From positions 21,330,449 to 21,394,448 of the forward strand of contig NC_134521.1 of NCBI RefSeq assembly GCF_027942865.1: a stretch of DNA of 64,000 bases, read 5' to 3'. Made by a program: the position numbers and the translations under genes. The DNA comes from Odontesthes bonariensis. Lineage: Eukaryota > Chordata > Actinopteri > Atheriniformes > Atherinopsidae. Positions 46,468-56,364 of the stretch are shown here, one piece after another. The notes beneath the pieces are model-generated. The model was not told where the DNA came from. It saw only the letters and a list, made by a program, of their open reading frames with translations, and ran no database searches. Every line of letters begins with the position of its first letter. The first letter of the stretch is position 1.

Positions 46468-46707
46468 TGTTCTGTCCGATTCTCTTTGTAAACAGGAGGG
46501 CTAATACCGTTTACAAATATACAATTAACAGAAAAAGAATAAAAGAATAAAATTATTGTGTAACTCTGTAATATTGAATTGCATATGGAAATATTTTTGA
46601 GCTAAAATGTTGTATGTTAAGTTGTACAGAGGAAACAGGTACATGTCTTGTCAAAGAAACATCTATTAAAACAAAATATCTCTCGTCTTACAAATTAAAT
46701 AGCTACA

Positions 46708-46721
46708 CATCAAATTTAAAC
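46708..46721 (+). repeat. 14-bp target duplication, left copy
   Basis: catcaaatttaaac occurs here and at 47018-47031, flanking the LINE tail between them. Variable-length duplications of this size are typical of LINE integration. Confidence 0.88.
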
Positions 46722-47017
46722 ATCCATCCATCCATCCATCCATCCATCCATCCATCCATCCATCCATTATCTTCCGCCTGTCCGGGGGTCGGGTCGCGGG
46801 GGCAGCAGCTTAAGCAGAGAAACCCAGACGTCCCTGTCCCCGGCCACTTCCTCCAGCTCTTCTGGGGGGACCCGAGACGTTCCCAGGCCAGCCGAGAAAC
46901 ATAGTCTCTCCAACGTGTCCTGGGTCTTCCCCGGGGCCTCCTCCCAGTGGGACGGGCCCGGAAGACCTCACCAGGGAGGCGTCCAGGAGGCATCCGAACC
47001 AGATGCCCGAGCCACCT
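46722..47017 (-). mobile_element. 5'-truncated LINE tail (RTE-like) with (ATGG)n end
   Basis: Minus strand: starts MRWLGHLVRMPPGRLPG, then RPRGRPRTRWRDYVSRLAWE, and ends in (ATGG)n (plus-strand catc repeats 46721-46767). Flanked by the 14-bp duplication catcaaatttaaac. The 'RWLGHxxRMPxxRLP ... GRPxxRWRDYV' C-terminus is very common in fish and arthropod LINEs and abundant RTE-like tails. About 300 bp. Confidence 0.85.
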
Positions 47018-47031
47018 CATCAAATTTAAAC

Positions 47032-47784
47032 AAAAAAATAAAACAAATTTGTTCTATAATCACTTTTCTGGAAATCTTACAGTTTGATTTGCCATCGTGA
47101 TACTGATCAACATTATCTGACACTGATCTGTGAAAGCACTGATAACTCAGAGAAATGCTGCAGTATTGTTGGCAAAATTATACTGCAGAAAATTAAAATT
47201 AAAAAATACTGTTGAACAATATTTGCTTAATCTTAGCTTGAGTTTTCTGGTGCAATGTTCACTGTCTTTTTGCCTTTTTTGGTCTCCAACTCTTCAGGGA
47301 AACATTTAGCTCTTTAGCTGTTAAATGCTTCATCATATTCACCACCTGACTTTGCCAACCAGCAATGTCGAGCAGGAAGTACATGATTGAGATTTAGTTT
47401 TTTCCATTGACAACAGCTGCTTACGGCAGCTGAAAATGAAAGTTTTCTTCATTTTTTTTTAAGCCAAATTTAGAAAACTGCGCCGACAGCTGAAGGTCTC
47501 AATTTGAGCGCCAACAGGACCGCATTATCTGCAAAAAGCAAAGATATGCAGATATCCTCAGCCTCAATGATTTGTTCATTTGTGCATATTACTTATGCAC
47601 ACATCTCATCCCAACTGTCCAAGTGACTTCTTCTCTGTTGATTTTGGTAAAGGTTTTTTAATGAAATCATTTGCTTTTGAGTTTTTCCATCATGGAGCTA
47701 TTTTTCTCCCTGGATACCTCAGGGTCACCTTTCTCGTGAAGTTTTAAATGCACGCCCATCTATCTGGGAGAAGGCCCGAGGGTA
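47032..47784. other. Intergenic AT-rich interval
   Basis: No gene, repeat family or motif recognised. Confidence 0.5.
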
Positions 47785-47918
47785 GACCCAGAATGTAATG
47801 AAACCGGTCACCTGTACAGGGTGTGCCCCATGTATTGCCTGATGGGAGCTGGAACAGGCTCCAGCCCCCTGTGACCATGAATAGGAATAACTGGGTATGG
47901 TAAATGGATGGATGGATA
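47785..47918 (+). repeat. Dispersed fish repeat ending (atgg)n
   Basis: 'acctgtacagggtgtgcccc...gggagctggaacaggctccagccccctgtgaccatga...ggtaaatggatggatggat' matches the general form of a teleost dispersed repeat (gctggaataggctccagc...ggataagcgg...atggatgg), LINE-tail type. Plus orientation. Confidence 0.55.
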
Positions 47919-47989
47919 ACATATCCTATTTCATGTGAATGTCTTGGAATTAAGAGAAACTGGAATGCTTTGCAAGGGAAAAGGAATAC

Positions 47990-49030
47990 AGTCAGGGCCG
48001 GGGTGGGCCATTTTCTCAGTCCGGGAATTTAATTCAAATTCAGGCCACTCTGATATGGAGGAGGAATTTGAGTCCATGAAAAAAGATAAAACAAACAAAA
48101 AATATTCGTGTTCAGTCCGAAATGGATAGAAATCAACAAGAAAACAGATTCTTCCTTTCACATCAAAGCGTCGTGCCCGCGCGGTGTCCGGATAAGTGCT
48201 CATTGCAACTTGAAAATAGAACAGCCTATTCCCTGCACGGGCGTGAGCGGGCTCAGCTCACATTATAATAAATGGGAGGGGAAGGCTTGAACATGAAACA
48301 TGATGCTGATTCCCGCGGATAGAATGCGTATGCAGACTCTCCAGTAATTAAAAAAGGCAACTAAACACCCCAACGTGCTCGCGCTGCCCCTGCCCTGCCA
48401 TACTGCCCCTGTCCCTGCGCACGCGAACCATGTAGAATATTTGCATACAGCCCTTCTAAATAATTATATTTATTTTAATTGCATGTTTGAGATGCATTTA
48501 ATAACAAATATCAAACAACAAATGTGATCGCCCCTATTTAATATTGCGTTAGTAACCACATGTGCGCGCCTGTGGGAATGTGGGCTACAGTTGATGAGGA
48601 GATAAAGCGTGATAAAGCGTTAAGCAATTGTTCATCAGAACTGGAATGTAAAGAAAGTGTTCGGTTCTTCTTTGAATATAGGAATACACTTCTAAATCAT
48701 ATAAATTGTGAGATTTTACATATTTAACAACAAAAGCTGTCAGATGACATGACAGTTGAGTTGACATTGAAAAACGTTTGCCACGTTATAGCCTATTTGA
48801 TCAAATTCACAACCAGGCCTATTATCCATATCTCTCAGTAACCTACCAGCTTGTCTTGAGAAGATATCTGTCAATTTGGCACATTTGGCTGCCACCTCCT
48901 GTCTTTTTTTTAGCTTAGCCCACTCTGTTCCACCTGGCCTTTTTCTACCCTCCATCACTGACGCGCTCTGTGTCGCGCCATTGTTATTTAAAAGACGAGC
49001 CATGGGCCAAACCATCTGAAACATTTGGGA
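47990..49030 (-). mobile_element. hAT-like relic
   Basis: Left limit 'cagggccggggtgggccattttctcagtccggg' (from 47993) resembles CAGGGCCGG-type hAT ends. A transposase-like N-terminal exon is read at 48955-48740 on the minus strand. No matching right end or 8-bp duplication was found, so the right limit is a guess. Confidence 0.4.
48740..48955 (-). pseudogene. hAT/ZMYM-type transposase N-terminal remnant
   Basis: Minus strand from 48955: MEGRKRPGGTEWAKLKKRQE then AAKCAKLTDIFSR. Short basic 'KRPGGxE...KKR...' followed by 'KxAKLTDxF' is how many fish hAT transposases (TTF/ZMYM-like) begin. Only this exon is recognisable. Confidence 0.42.
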
Positions 49031-50204
49031 GGAGAGAATTCCCTTACATGGTAGAACCTATTTAATCTGCTGTGATGCAGCAGGCGGCTGCGCTGCAATG
49101 GTGAATTTATGCAGACTACATTTGAATTGATATTAATGCAAGAATAAGATAAGTGACAAAAATTAGTTACAACTATTTTCCCCATGGGCCAAGCAGCCTA
49201 GGTCGATGGTTTGGGCCGGGATGGGTCCCGGATAATACCATTGCCAAACCGGCATTGAATACAGTGCTTAGCCTTTTGCCACCACAGATACGGTCATTTT
49301 TGACCAATCGGAGCAGCATGTTTCGAGAGCACCTTAAAGAGATGAGAGCTACATCAAAGCACTTCACAGGTGATGAAAAAATATGTGTTTTCTTCCTAAT
49401 AATACATATATCTCTACCAGGAAGCCCCTCCCAAAATGTATGACCCTGAAATGAATATACTATTGGCTCTTTTGAACCAGAAGACACAATCATTGATGCA
49501 AATCAATAACTCACTGCCTGGTGTGCAAGCTGTTGCCATCAGTATGCATGACATAACAGTTATTGCATTTCTTAATGCACATTTAATGCACTGTTGTGCT
49601 GAATTTATTGATCTGGGCAGGGAAAAACACTTCCTGCAGGATGAGAGATGAACCTCAGTGAGTAACAGCTCCACAGACTGTAATCTATTGATTTCTTGAT
49701 TTAACAGAGCAGGACACCAACCTTTTTGGCATGTGTGAGAATTTGTCATTTCTACATAATGGATAGACTTTGACTTGAATTGTAAATTATCATTGGGAAA
49801 GGAAAATTAAGCTGTTAAGATCAGGTATGGTCAGGTATTGTGACCATTTAAGAAAAAAAGGACACTCAGATCATATCCATTACTTGAGAACTTAAATCAT
49901 CACCTTAATAATTGATTGATAAAGTGTAAAACACTGGCAAAGTTAGAAAAATGCATTAGTAATTATTTAAGCAAAAATGCTCCAAACTGAGCTACACCGT
50001 CTTCATATATGTGAAATTTAGATTAACTGTTGACAAAAGAATAGCTCAAATGAAAAAAAACAAAACATGCAGCTAAAAGTAGTTGTTTAAATCTTTGAGT
50101 AATAAAAAAGGTTATGATAAGTTCAAAGTAATCATTTCAAATAAATATAAAAGTAATAGTTAGCTCAAAGTTAATCACAGAACCATATAGAGACAAACAA
50201 GACA

Positions 50205-50405
50205 AACAACCACCCACACTCACACTCACTCCTGGGACAATTTAGTCACCAATTAACCTACCGTGCATGTTTTTGGGCCGTGGGAGGAAGCTGGAGTACC
50301 TGGAGAGAACACGGGTACACAGGGAGAACATGCAAACTCCACATGGAAAGGGCCCAGCTGGGAATTGAAACAGGAACCCTCTTGCAGTGAGGTGAGAGTG
50401 CGGCC
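50205..50405 (+). repeat. Widespread fish dispersed repeat
   Basis: 'cacactcctgggacaatttagtcaccaattaacctaccgtgcatgtttttgggccgtgggaggaagctggagtacctggagagaacacgggtacacagggagaacatgcaaactcc' is a well-known teleost repeat consensus (…gtgggaggaaaccggagtacc…gagaacatgcaaactcc…). Family name uncertain. The interval 49450-50200 has no recognised feature. Confidence 0.6.
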
Positions 50406-50544
50406 AGATGAAATTAATCGTTTGAACAGTTAATTAGCTAACTGTTCAAATACTAATAGAAACCTGATAAATAATTGTCATGGTTTGATGGTTTCCTAAA
50501 AGTTATACAGTAAAATATAGTTTGAAGTAAAATAAACTGTTTAA

Positions 50545-51332
50545 CCCTAATCCCTGATAGGGGACATTTTTGTCCACTTGGTGTGTACTTTCTCCTCTAA
50601 CTTCACACTTGAAATAGTGATACTCATCATATTTGGTCCAGTTGTGCATTTTTGACAATTTTTTTCAAATTTCAAACACATCATGTACAATGCAATTTTT
50701 CATTGTGTAGAAAAAAAACTGCTTAATTTCTGAAAAGGGACATTTTTTGTCCCATTTTAAAACAACCTAAAAACATCATATATTAATATTTCTTTCCACT
50801 TTTTTTTTCATAAATGTTTTATTCCACTTCGGTTCTGATTAGAACTACCAAGTTTTCAATCATTTTCAAAAAATTAACCCTTTAGATGCCAATTTGAACT
50901 TTATAGCCCAAATTTTAATCCTTTAGGTGCCAGTATTTTCAAAATATGGAATGCAAAGTGGAATTATTGAGTAGGGATAATTGTGGTCTGGGATATGTCA
51001 ATGATTAGCAATAAGATTGATTTTTAGAGATTTTAAATTTTTTTGTTATGCCTGATTTAAAAAAAAAAAAAAAAAAAAAACTCCTTAATTTCTGAAAAAT
51101 GATCCCCAAAATACCATATTGGCGTTTACATCCTATAAACCAGTATTTAAAGGGTTACATTTTTGAAAATAATTGAAAACTTGGTAGTTATGATCAGGAC
51201 TGAAGTGGAAGAAAAGATCTATGAAAAAAAGCGGAAAAAAATATTAACACATGATGTTTTTAAGTTGTTTTAAAAGGGGACAAAAATGTCCCTTTTCAGA
51301 AATTAAGTTGTGTTTTAAATCAGGTATGAGGG
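50545..51332. mobile_element. piggyBac-like foldback miniature transposon flanked by TTAA
   Basis: Ends ccctaatccctgat and atcaggtatgaggg are inverse with two mismatches in 14, abutting TTAA at 50541-50544 and 51333-51336. TTAA plus CCC ends is the piggyBac signature. Long imperfect arms (about 50720-50900 against 51140-51310) pair, for example aatttctgaaaagggacatt and ttttcaatcattttcaaaaa. A 22-base A run sits near 51059-51080. 788 bp, non-coding, about 450 bp upstream of grk6 exon 1. Confidence 0.8.
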
Positions 51333-51519
51333 TTAAAATAATAGTGTTAATGATTAACTAAAAGCAATTAATAAACAGTTTAATTTTAGCCGAAATTTGT
51401 TGCAGCCAAGAAAATATTATTTAAAGTAAAGTCTTTTATTCGAGCTTCCTACAAAAACAAAACGGCAAACTGGGCAGAGTGATAGGTCTGTCGTGACATG
51501 TTTAAAGAACAGAGTGAGC

Positions 51520-51788
51520 ACCGTGTCATTTTTCCTCCTCTCTGATGGCCTTTCAGGGCGGAGACACACCGGGAGGAGGAGGAGAAAGAGGAGAGGAGGG
51601 GCGCGGACCGTCACCGGACAGGACTGTGGGAAAGCGAAGACGGAGGGTTCAATTTAACCTCCTAGACTGGGCGGTGGGCAGAGGTGGTGGACGGTGTTTA
51701 GGAAGGATAACTGTGACTGAAGCTGCCGGGGGGGTGACCACCGGGAGCTCGGAGTGCTGCTGCTGCCGTAACCCCGCACAGCATCAAC
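51520..51788 (+). promoter_or_regulatory. CpG-rich promoter/5'UTR of the GRK gene
   Basis: GC- and CpG-rich sequence (gagaggaggggcgcggaccgtcaccgg, gccgggggggtgaccaccgggagctcgg) begins abruptly after AT-rich repeat DNA and runs into the start codon. Typical CpG-island promoter look; the start site is not determined. Confidence 0.55.
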
Positions 51789-51840
51789 ATGGAACTGGAG
51801 AACATCGTGGCCAACACCGTGCTGCTTAAAGCTCGGGAAG
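51789..51840 (+). CDS. grk6: G protein-coupled receptor kinase (GRK5/6 type), first coding exon
   Basis: ATG at 51789 begins MELENIVANTVLLKARE and ends GAAG|GTAAGG in phase 1, so the next residue is glycine. This exact N-terminus is shared by GRK5 and GRK6; GRK4 differs by a few residues. It forms the amphipathic N-terminal helix that GRKs use to engage activated receptors, ahead of the RGS-homology and AGC kinase domains, which lie beyond the right edge. GRKs phosphorylate active receptors at the plasma membrane, causing arrestin binding and desensitisation. I prefer grk6 because arl10 and nop16 are neighbours and human GRK6 lies on 5q35 with them, whereas GRK5 is on chromosome 10. That choice is synteny-based inference. 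Confidence 0.85.
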
Positions 51841-53140
51841 GTAAGGATGGAGAGGGCAGTTTGACAGCTCCTGTCCCCGGCTGTCGTATCGACACGGCAC
51901 CGGTCCAACGGCAGTAGGGATCATGGGTTATCCGGACAGTTACTGCACTTCCTCTTGGCTGGTTGTCAAATCTTTTGATGATGCGAGCAGGATGTTGCCG
52001 TAAATACGTGTAAACCCTCTTAAAAACTCTAATTTTCCGCCTGCCTAGTTTGGGGTGTACATGAAACTGTCAATTACTCTGTTATGACATACATACCACC
52101 TCCAGATCGTTATTATCTTCTGAAATATTGCATTAATTTTGGCGCATGAAGGATGATAGAAAGATTAGGACTTTTTTTCTTTTTGTCCAGAATGCTTCAA
52201 GCACAAGTGTGATTGACGCTTTAACATATGTTTAAAGTGACTTTGGCGTGGCTCCGATAGTGCACATCAAAAGAAGTCCGGAAGGGCTTGCAACTGTGAA
52301 TTGTGACTGCAGCGACACGTCGGGTTTCCCTTGCTGATGTTGCAGCATCGTCCTGTAGTTTGCGAAACAGGATGTTGAGGCAGAGCAGCTGTGCCGGGTT
52401 TTGTGCACAACTGAGTTTAATGTTCCTGCCGGAGCGCCCTTTCTATAAAGGCAGACAGTGTAGAATGTGGAAGTTATGTTTGTGCGTAATATGTACAAAA
52501 CACTGGCCCAGCTCAGCAGCTCTCCTTCTGCACTTCATACATGAGCACATCAGAGACCTTTTGTTGTTATTGTGAAGAGGAAACAAAGGTTGTGTTGACT
52601 CACGGCCAACATAATCCCAATGCCATCTGCAAGGGGACAGGGGAAGATGAGTGTTACGATCCCTCGCTGTGAGCTTATCTGCAGCCTCTCAGAGGACCAG
52701 GACTCAAGCTTCAGTGTTGTGCCCATCCACAGTATTTCTCAGCTGAGGATTGTCTGTGATCTCTGACCTTCAGGGAGTGTTTGAGCCTGACAAAACCTCA
52801 CCGGATATGGGGACAAGTTTGTTAAACAGAGAGTTGTGCACAGGGCCGTTTCTAGCTTTGTGGGGGCCCTAAGCAAGATGCCATTTGGGGGCCCCTAGTT
52901 TGTCAAACTACAATGAAGAGATTCCTAACCCTTTAGATGGAACACTAAGATCTATTACACTTTATGAGCAAAACAGGCTAGAGTTTAAATTAAACATCTT
53001 AAGTTGAACCACTCAGGCAAGTTAAACTAATAAGAATATATAATACAAAGAAAACAATAAATAAAACAGATTTTGAGTTTTTTTTAAATATTAAACTGTA
53101 ATGTACAGCGTCCCTTTAAAGATTGTACCCAATTACAAAG

Positions 53141-53430
53141 TAGATAGATAGATAAATACTTTATTGATCCCGAAGGAAATTCAAGCATCCAGTAGCAGAC
53201 ATAAAGCAATAAAAAATGTTTCTACAATTATAAACACTTTAAAAACAATATAAGAATTTAAAAAACTATTTAAAAAACAGTCTAAAGAAAAAAAAAATCT
53301 AAAGTAACCAGTGAAATAAGACCAAAGTGAAATATAAAGTGACCAGTGAAATACATAAGCGCCATCACTTAAAGCTGTTGTACATCCTGATGGCCAGAGG
53401 AACAAAAGAGCTTTTGAAGTTGTCACTTTT
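53141..53430 (-). pseudogene. LINE C-terminal and 3' end fragment with (TATC)n tail
   Basis: Minus strand near 53430-53360 reads SDNFKSSFVPLAIRMYNSF, the 'SFxPxAxRxxN' C-terminus of Rex/L2-like LINEs, then a 3' untranslated part ending 'ttccttcgggatcaataaagta' and tatctatctatc (plus-strand gatagatagata 53144-53155). Nested in the 52841-54749 hAT. Confidence 0.75.
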
Positions 53431-54315
53431 AAGAAGTTTCTGTATTTATCTACACATTGTACTAGTTAAAGTAATAAAACTAAGAATAATGATCCAATGC
53501 CACAATATTCTAAAATAATCAACAGGATGCCTAATATTTGTATTTCACTTAAAAAACTAACAGTAGAACACTTCTAATTAGAGGCCTATAAATAACACAC
53601 CAAACTTAGTAAATGAATCTTATGTAATGCCAAAATCGTGTGAAATACCTGAGAGACAACTTCCACTGAACAATGACAGAGCAGGACAACAACATGCCTC
53701 CCTCCCTACTAGAATCTGAATAAACTTGAGTCAGTCAGTCATTCCCGTGGCAGGACTGACTGTTCATTCACGTGTGACATACTCATCTTAAATAAGCAAA
53801 CTTTCATGAGGCAAACACTGAAGCCGAGTTTATAACGAACAAATCCCAGCCAGCTACACAACATTTATCCGAGGCTAGCTAGCAGGACAAATAAACACAA
53901 AAAACGTCCCACCTCCAGCTATCCAGCCCACATCACCCAACACATGCCTTACCTTTATTCTCGGGCCGTTTTTCTTCCTCCATTTTTCCGCGCCACTAAT
54001 ATAACTTCTTTTTTATGCCATTACGGCGTTTGTCTTGTTAACTTTTCTCGCTTTTTAGGGGAATGATGGGTAGATGTCAATCATTCCTGTCACACCTGTT
54101 GGCGGCCTGCTACGCCACTCAACGTGTGACAGTGCTGTACTTTACACAAACTCTACACGTCGCCAGCATTCGTAGATTTTGTTGGTAACTCCAAACTTTT
54201 CGTCAAATCCAATCGCTAACCAAGCCTAGGTTGCTGACGTTAGCTGAGGTTAGCTGGCAGCAATATCACTGAACGTTAGGTTAGCAAAACAATTACACCA
54301 AAAACACGAACTTAC

Positions 54316-54400
54316 CAGCAAGGGATGCACGAGCGTCATCTCTCCCTTTTCTTTTCTTTCTTTTGTCAGCGCCAGAATCTTGTGGCCTTTTACTTGACAT
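54316..54400 (-). pseudogene. hAT transposase first-exon remnant
   Basis: ATG at 54400; MSSKRPQDSGADKRKKRKGR then DDARASLA, ending G|GTAAGT. Basic 'KRxxDSGAxKRKKRK' openings are common in fish hAT/ZMYM-type transposases. The donor looks usable but no full downstream gene remains. Confidence 0.5.
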
Positions 54401-54889
54401 TCTAAATCTTCTTCACTGTTAACGGGCATAACTCAGAAAACGTCAGGTAGGAGGATGCTCCACCACCTCCGATGCGGTAACTTTGAAGACTGTACCATTT
54501 CAGAGAGGGGTGGGGGGCGGGGCTAGATAAGGTAAACAAATCTAATTTGCCCGAATCGAGTAATAGGGCACACAATTAAGAAAAACAACGCTGGGCCTGT
54601 TCATAACTAATTTATATAATTTCTTTAATGTAATAATATAATAACTATCATGACATTTTTTTTTAACAACCTTAATTTTGGGGGCCCCTGCCAGGTACTT
54701 GGGGCCCTACGCGCTCTGTGTACTCTGCGTATGCAGAGCGGCGGGCCTGGTTGTGCAGCCATGAAAACTTACTGCTCGGCTCTGATTTAGTCTAATGCAC
54801 CATCCTGTTTAATTTGACATGCTTAAGCCTATTAAAGGGGCAATCCTCTGATTTTACACATGAATGAGAGAATGTTTGTCATCTGAAGT

Positions 54890-55812
54890 ACTGAATACAG
54901 CTTTTTTCGGAGCTTCTGTATGCTTTATATAGTCCAGAAGTCTTGGATTTGCCCATTTGTGAAGTAGAAATTTACTGAAACATCAAAGTATAGTTATGAA
55001 AAGAATCTGGTTTTAAAGTGAACATTGTTTGTTTCAAATTGAGGGTTTTCTTATCCAAATTGTAAGTAGCTGTAACATTTTAGTCAAAATTCGGTAATGC
55101 AGCCATCTGAAGTCCTGAATATAGCTTTTTAGGAGCTTGTATGTGCTTTATATAGTCCAAAAGTCTTGGATTTGAGTTGATTTGAGCTTTATGTAGTCCA
55201 AAAGTCTTTGATTTGCGCTTTATGTAGTCCAAAAGTCTTGGATTTGAGCTTTATGTAGTCCAAAAGTCTTTGATTTGCGCTTTATGTAGTCCAAAAGTCT
55301 TGGATTTGAGCTTTATGTAGTCCAAAAGTCTTGGATTTGACCTGATTTGCGCTTTATGTAGTCCAAAAGTCTTGGATTTGACCTGATTTGCGCTTTATGT
55401 AGTCCAAAAGTCTTTGATTTGAACTTTATGTAGTCAAAAAGTCTTTGATTTGCGCTTTATGTAGTCCAAAAGTCTTTGATTTGAACTTTATGTAGTCCAA
55501 AAGTCTTTGATTTGCGCTTTATGTAGTCCAAAAGTCTTTGATTTTAACTTTATGTAGTCCAAAAGTCTTTGATTTGCGCTTTATGTAGTCCAAAAGTCTT
55601 GGATTTGAGCTTTATGTTATGCAAAAGTATTGAATTTGAACTTTATGTAGTCCAAAATTCTTGGATTTGAGCTTTATGTAGTCCAAAAGTCTTGGATTTG
55701 AGCTGATTTGCGCTTTATGTAGTCCAAAAGTCTTTGATTTGAACTTTATGTAGTCCAAAAGTGTTGAATTTGTGCTTTTTGTAGTCCAGAAGTCTTGGAT
55801 TTGCGCTTTATA
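54890..55812 (+). repeat. 31-bp minisatellite (about 20 units), partly in a dimeric higher order
   Basis: Unit about 'gctttatgtagtccaaaag' + 'tcttggatttga' (31 bp). The first units near 54920 and 55140 are degenerate and widely spaced; from about 55183 the array is nearly continuous. Some units carry a 10-bp extension (cctgatttgc, ~41 bp). Between 55410 and 55590 two variants alternate (…gatttgcgctttatg… and …gatttgaactttatg…), a ~62-bp dimer. Confidence 0.92.
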
Positions 55813-55887
55813 AATTCAGCAGTTTGCTGCTCAAAGGCAACCCAGTCTCACAGAAAAACGTGTAATAGCTACGTTGGTCCACAAGGG

Positions 55888-55941
55888 AAAACGTGGTATT
55901 GTCACAATTTGGCGCCCAAAATTGTGACAATACCACGTTTT
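55888..55941. repeat. Palindrome, 23-bp arms, 8-nt loop
   Basis: aaaacgtggtattgtcacaa... (55888-55910) is the exact inverse of ...ttgtgacaataccacgtttt (55919-55941), with loop ggcgccca. It sits at the right-hand end of the minisatellite. Confidence 0.95.
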
Positions 55942-56316
55942 ATTTGGCCTATTCATTTACATTGCTTCGCAACCAGGTCACGTGACTATCAAGTTTCCCT
56001 CAGCTAAAAAAGGAAAATTGCCGACTGTCAACCTTTTTTTCTGTGAAAAACACAATATTTTAAGAAAGGATCTGCATTTGTATGCATTTCGATGGCATTT
56101 ATAGCGAGAACTATGCATAATATTTTCAGAATCTTTGTTCAGAGAATGTAGACGATCTTTCGTTTATTAGTTTCGCCGAAGATTTTGGCATCTCCTCGAA
56201 AAAACGTAAGAATAACACGTTTTGTACCGTTGTTAAGGTGGTTGCTATGGACGCTGCTATCTCTACCTCACCGACCTGCGCCGACATTCCCCGTACTTTT
56301 TAAAAAAAAAAATAAA

Positions 56317-56319
<3 letters not shown>

Positions 56320-56361
<42 letters not shown>
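56320..56361. repeat. (TA)n microsatellite
   Basis: About 20 uninterrupted TA units following an A-rich stretch in intron 1 of the GRK gene. Confidence 0.95.

Positions 56362-56364
<3 letters not shown>

Larger units (their letters stand above)
40727..46490 (-). mobile_element. Nearly full-length L2-like LINE, interrupted by three insertions
   Basis: Read on the minus strand: ORF1 with an SGNH/GDSL-type esterase domain (46467-45116), endonuclease part (about 45036-44564), reverse transcriptase (43959-41725), C-terminal part (41340-41081), then a 3' end 'gtgctatataaataaatttgatttgatttgaa' at about 40760-40727 with a (ttgat)n tail. Esterase ORF1 plus endonuclease/RT is the layout of CR1/L2 elements. 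Three later insertions (41345-41720, 42435-42967, 43945-44551) split it; without them it is about 4.2 kb. Several frameshifts show it is inactive. Confidence 0.85.
52841..54749 (-). mobile_element. hAT transposon with transposase exon remnants, 1.9 kb
   Basis: Ends cagggccg and cggcgggcctg are roughly inverse (cagg-cc-g) and flanked by a perfect 8-bp duplication gttgtgca (52833-52840 and 54750-54757). Subterminal ggggccc words recur at both ends. Transposase-like exons face minus (54400-54316, and a MEEEKRPENK start near 53985). A LINE fragment sits inside (53141-53430). Internal coding core is missing. Confidence 0.82.

Noticed and set aside
46721..46767. (CATC)n as a CRISPR-like or regulatory repeat
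   Set aside because: It is the simple-sequence tail of the RTE-like LINE, in a eukaryotic genome.
53098..53120. Single gtccctttaaag end like the 23873-24706 element
   Set aside because: No inverted partner within a plausible distance inside the hAT.
54828..54850. ttaaaggggcaatcctctg, resembling a TTAA-element left end next to the minisatellite
   Set aside because: No matching right end with TTAA found downstream.
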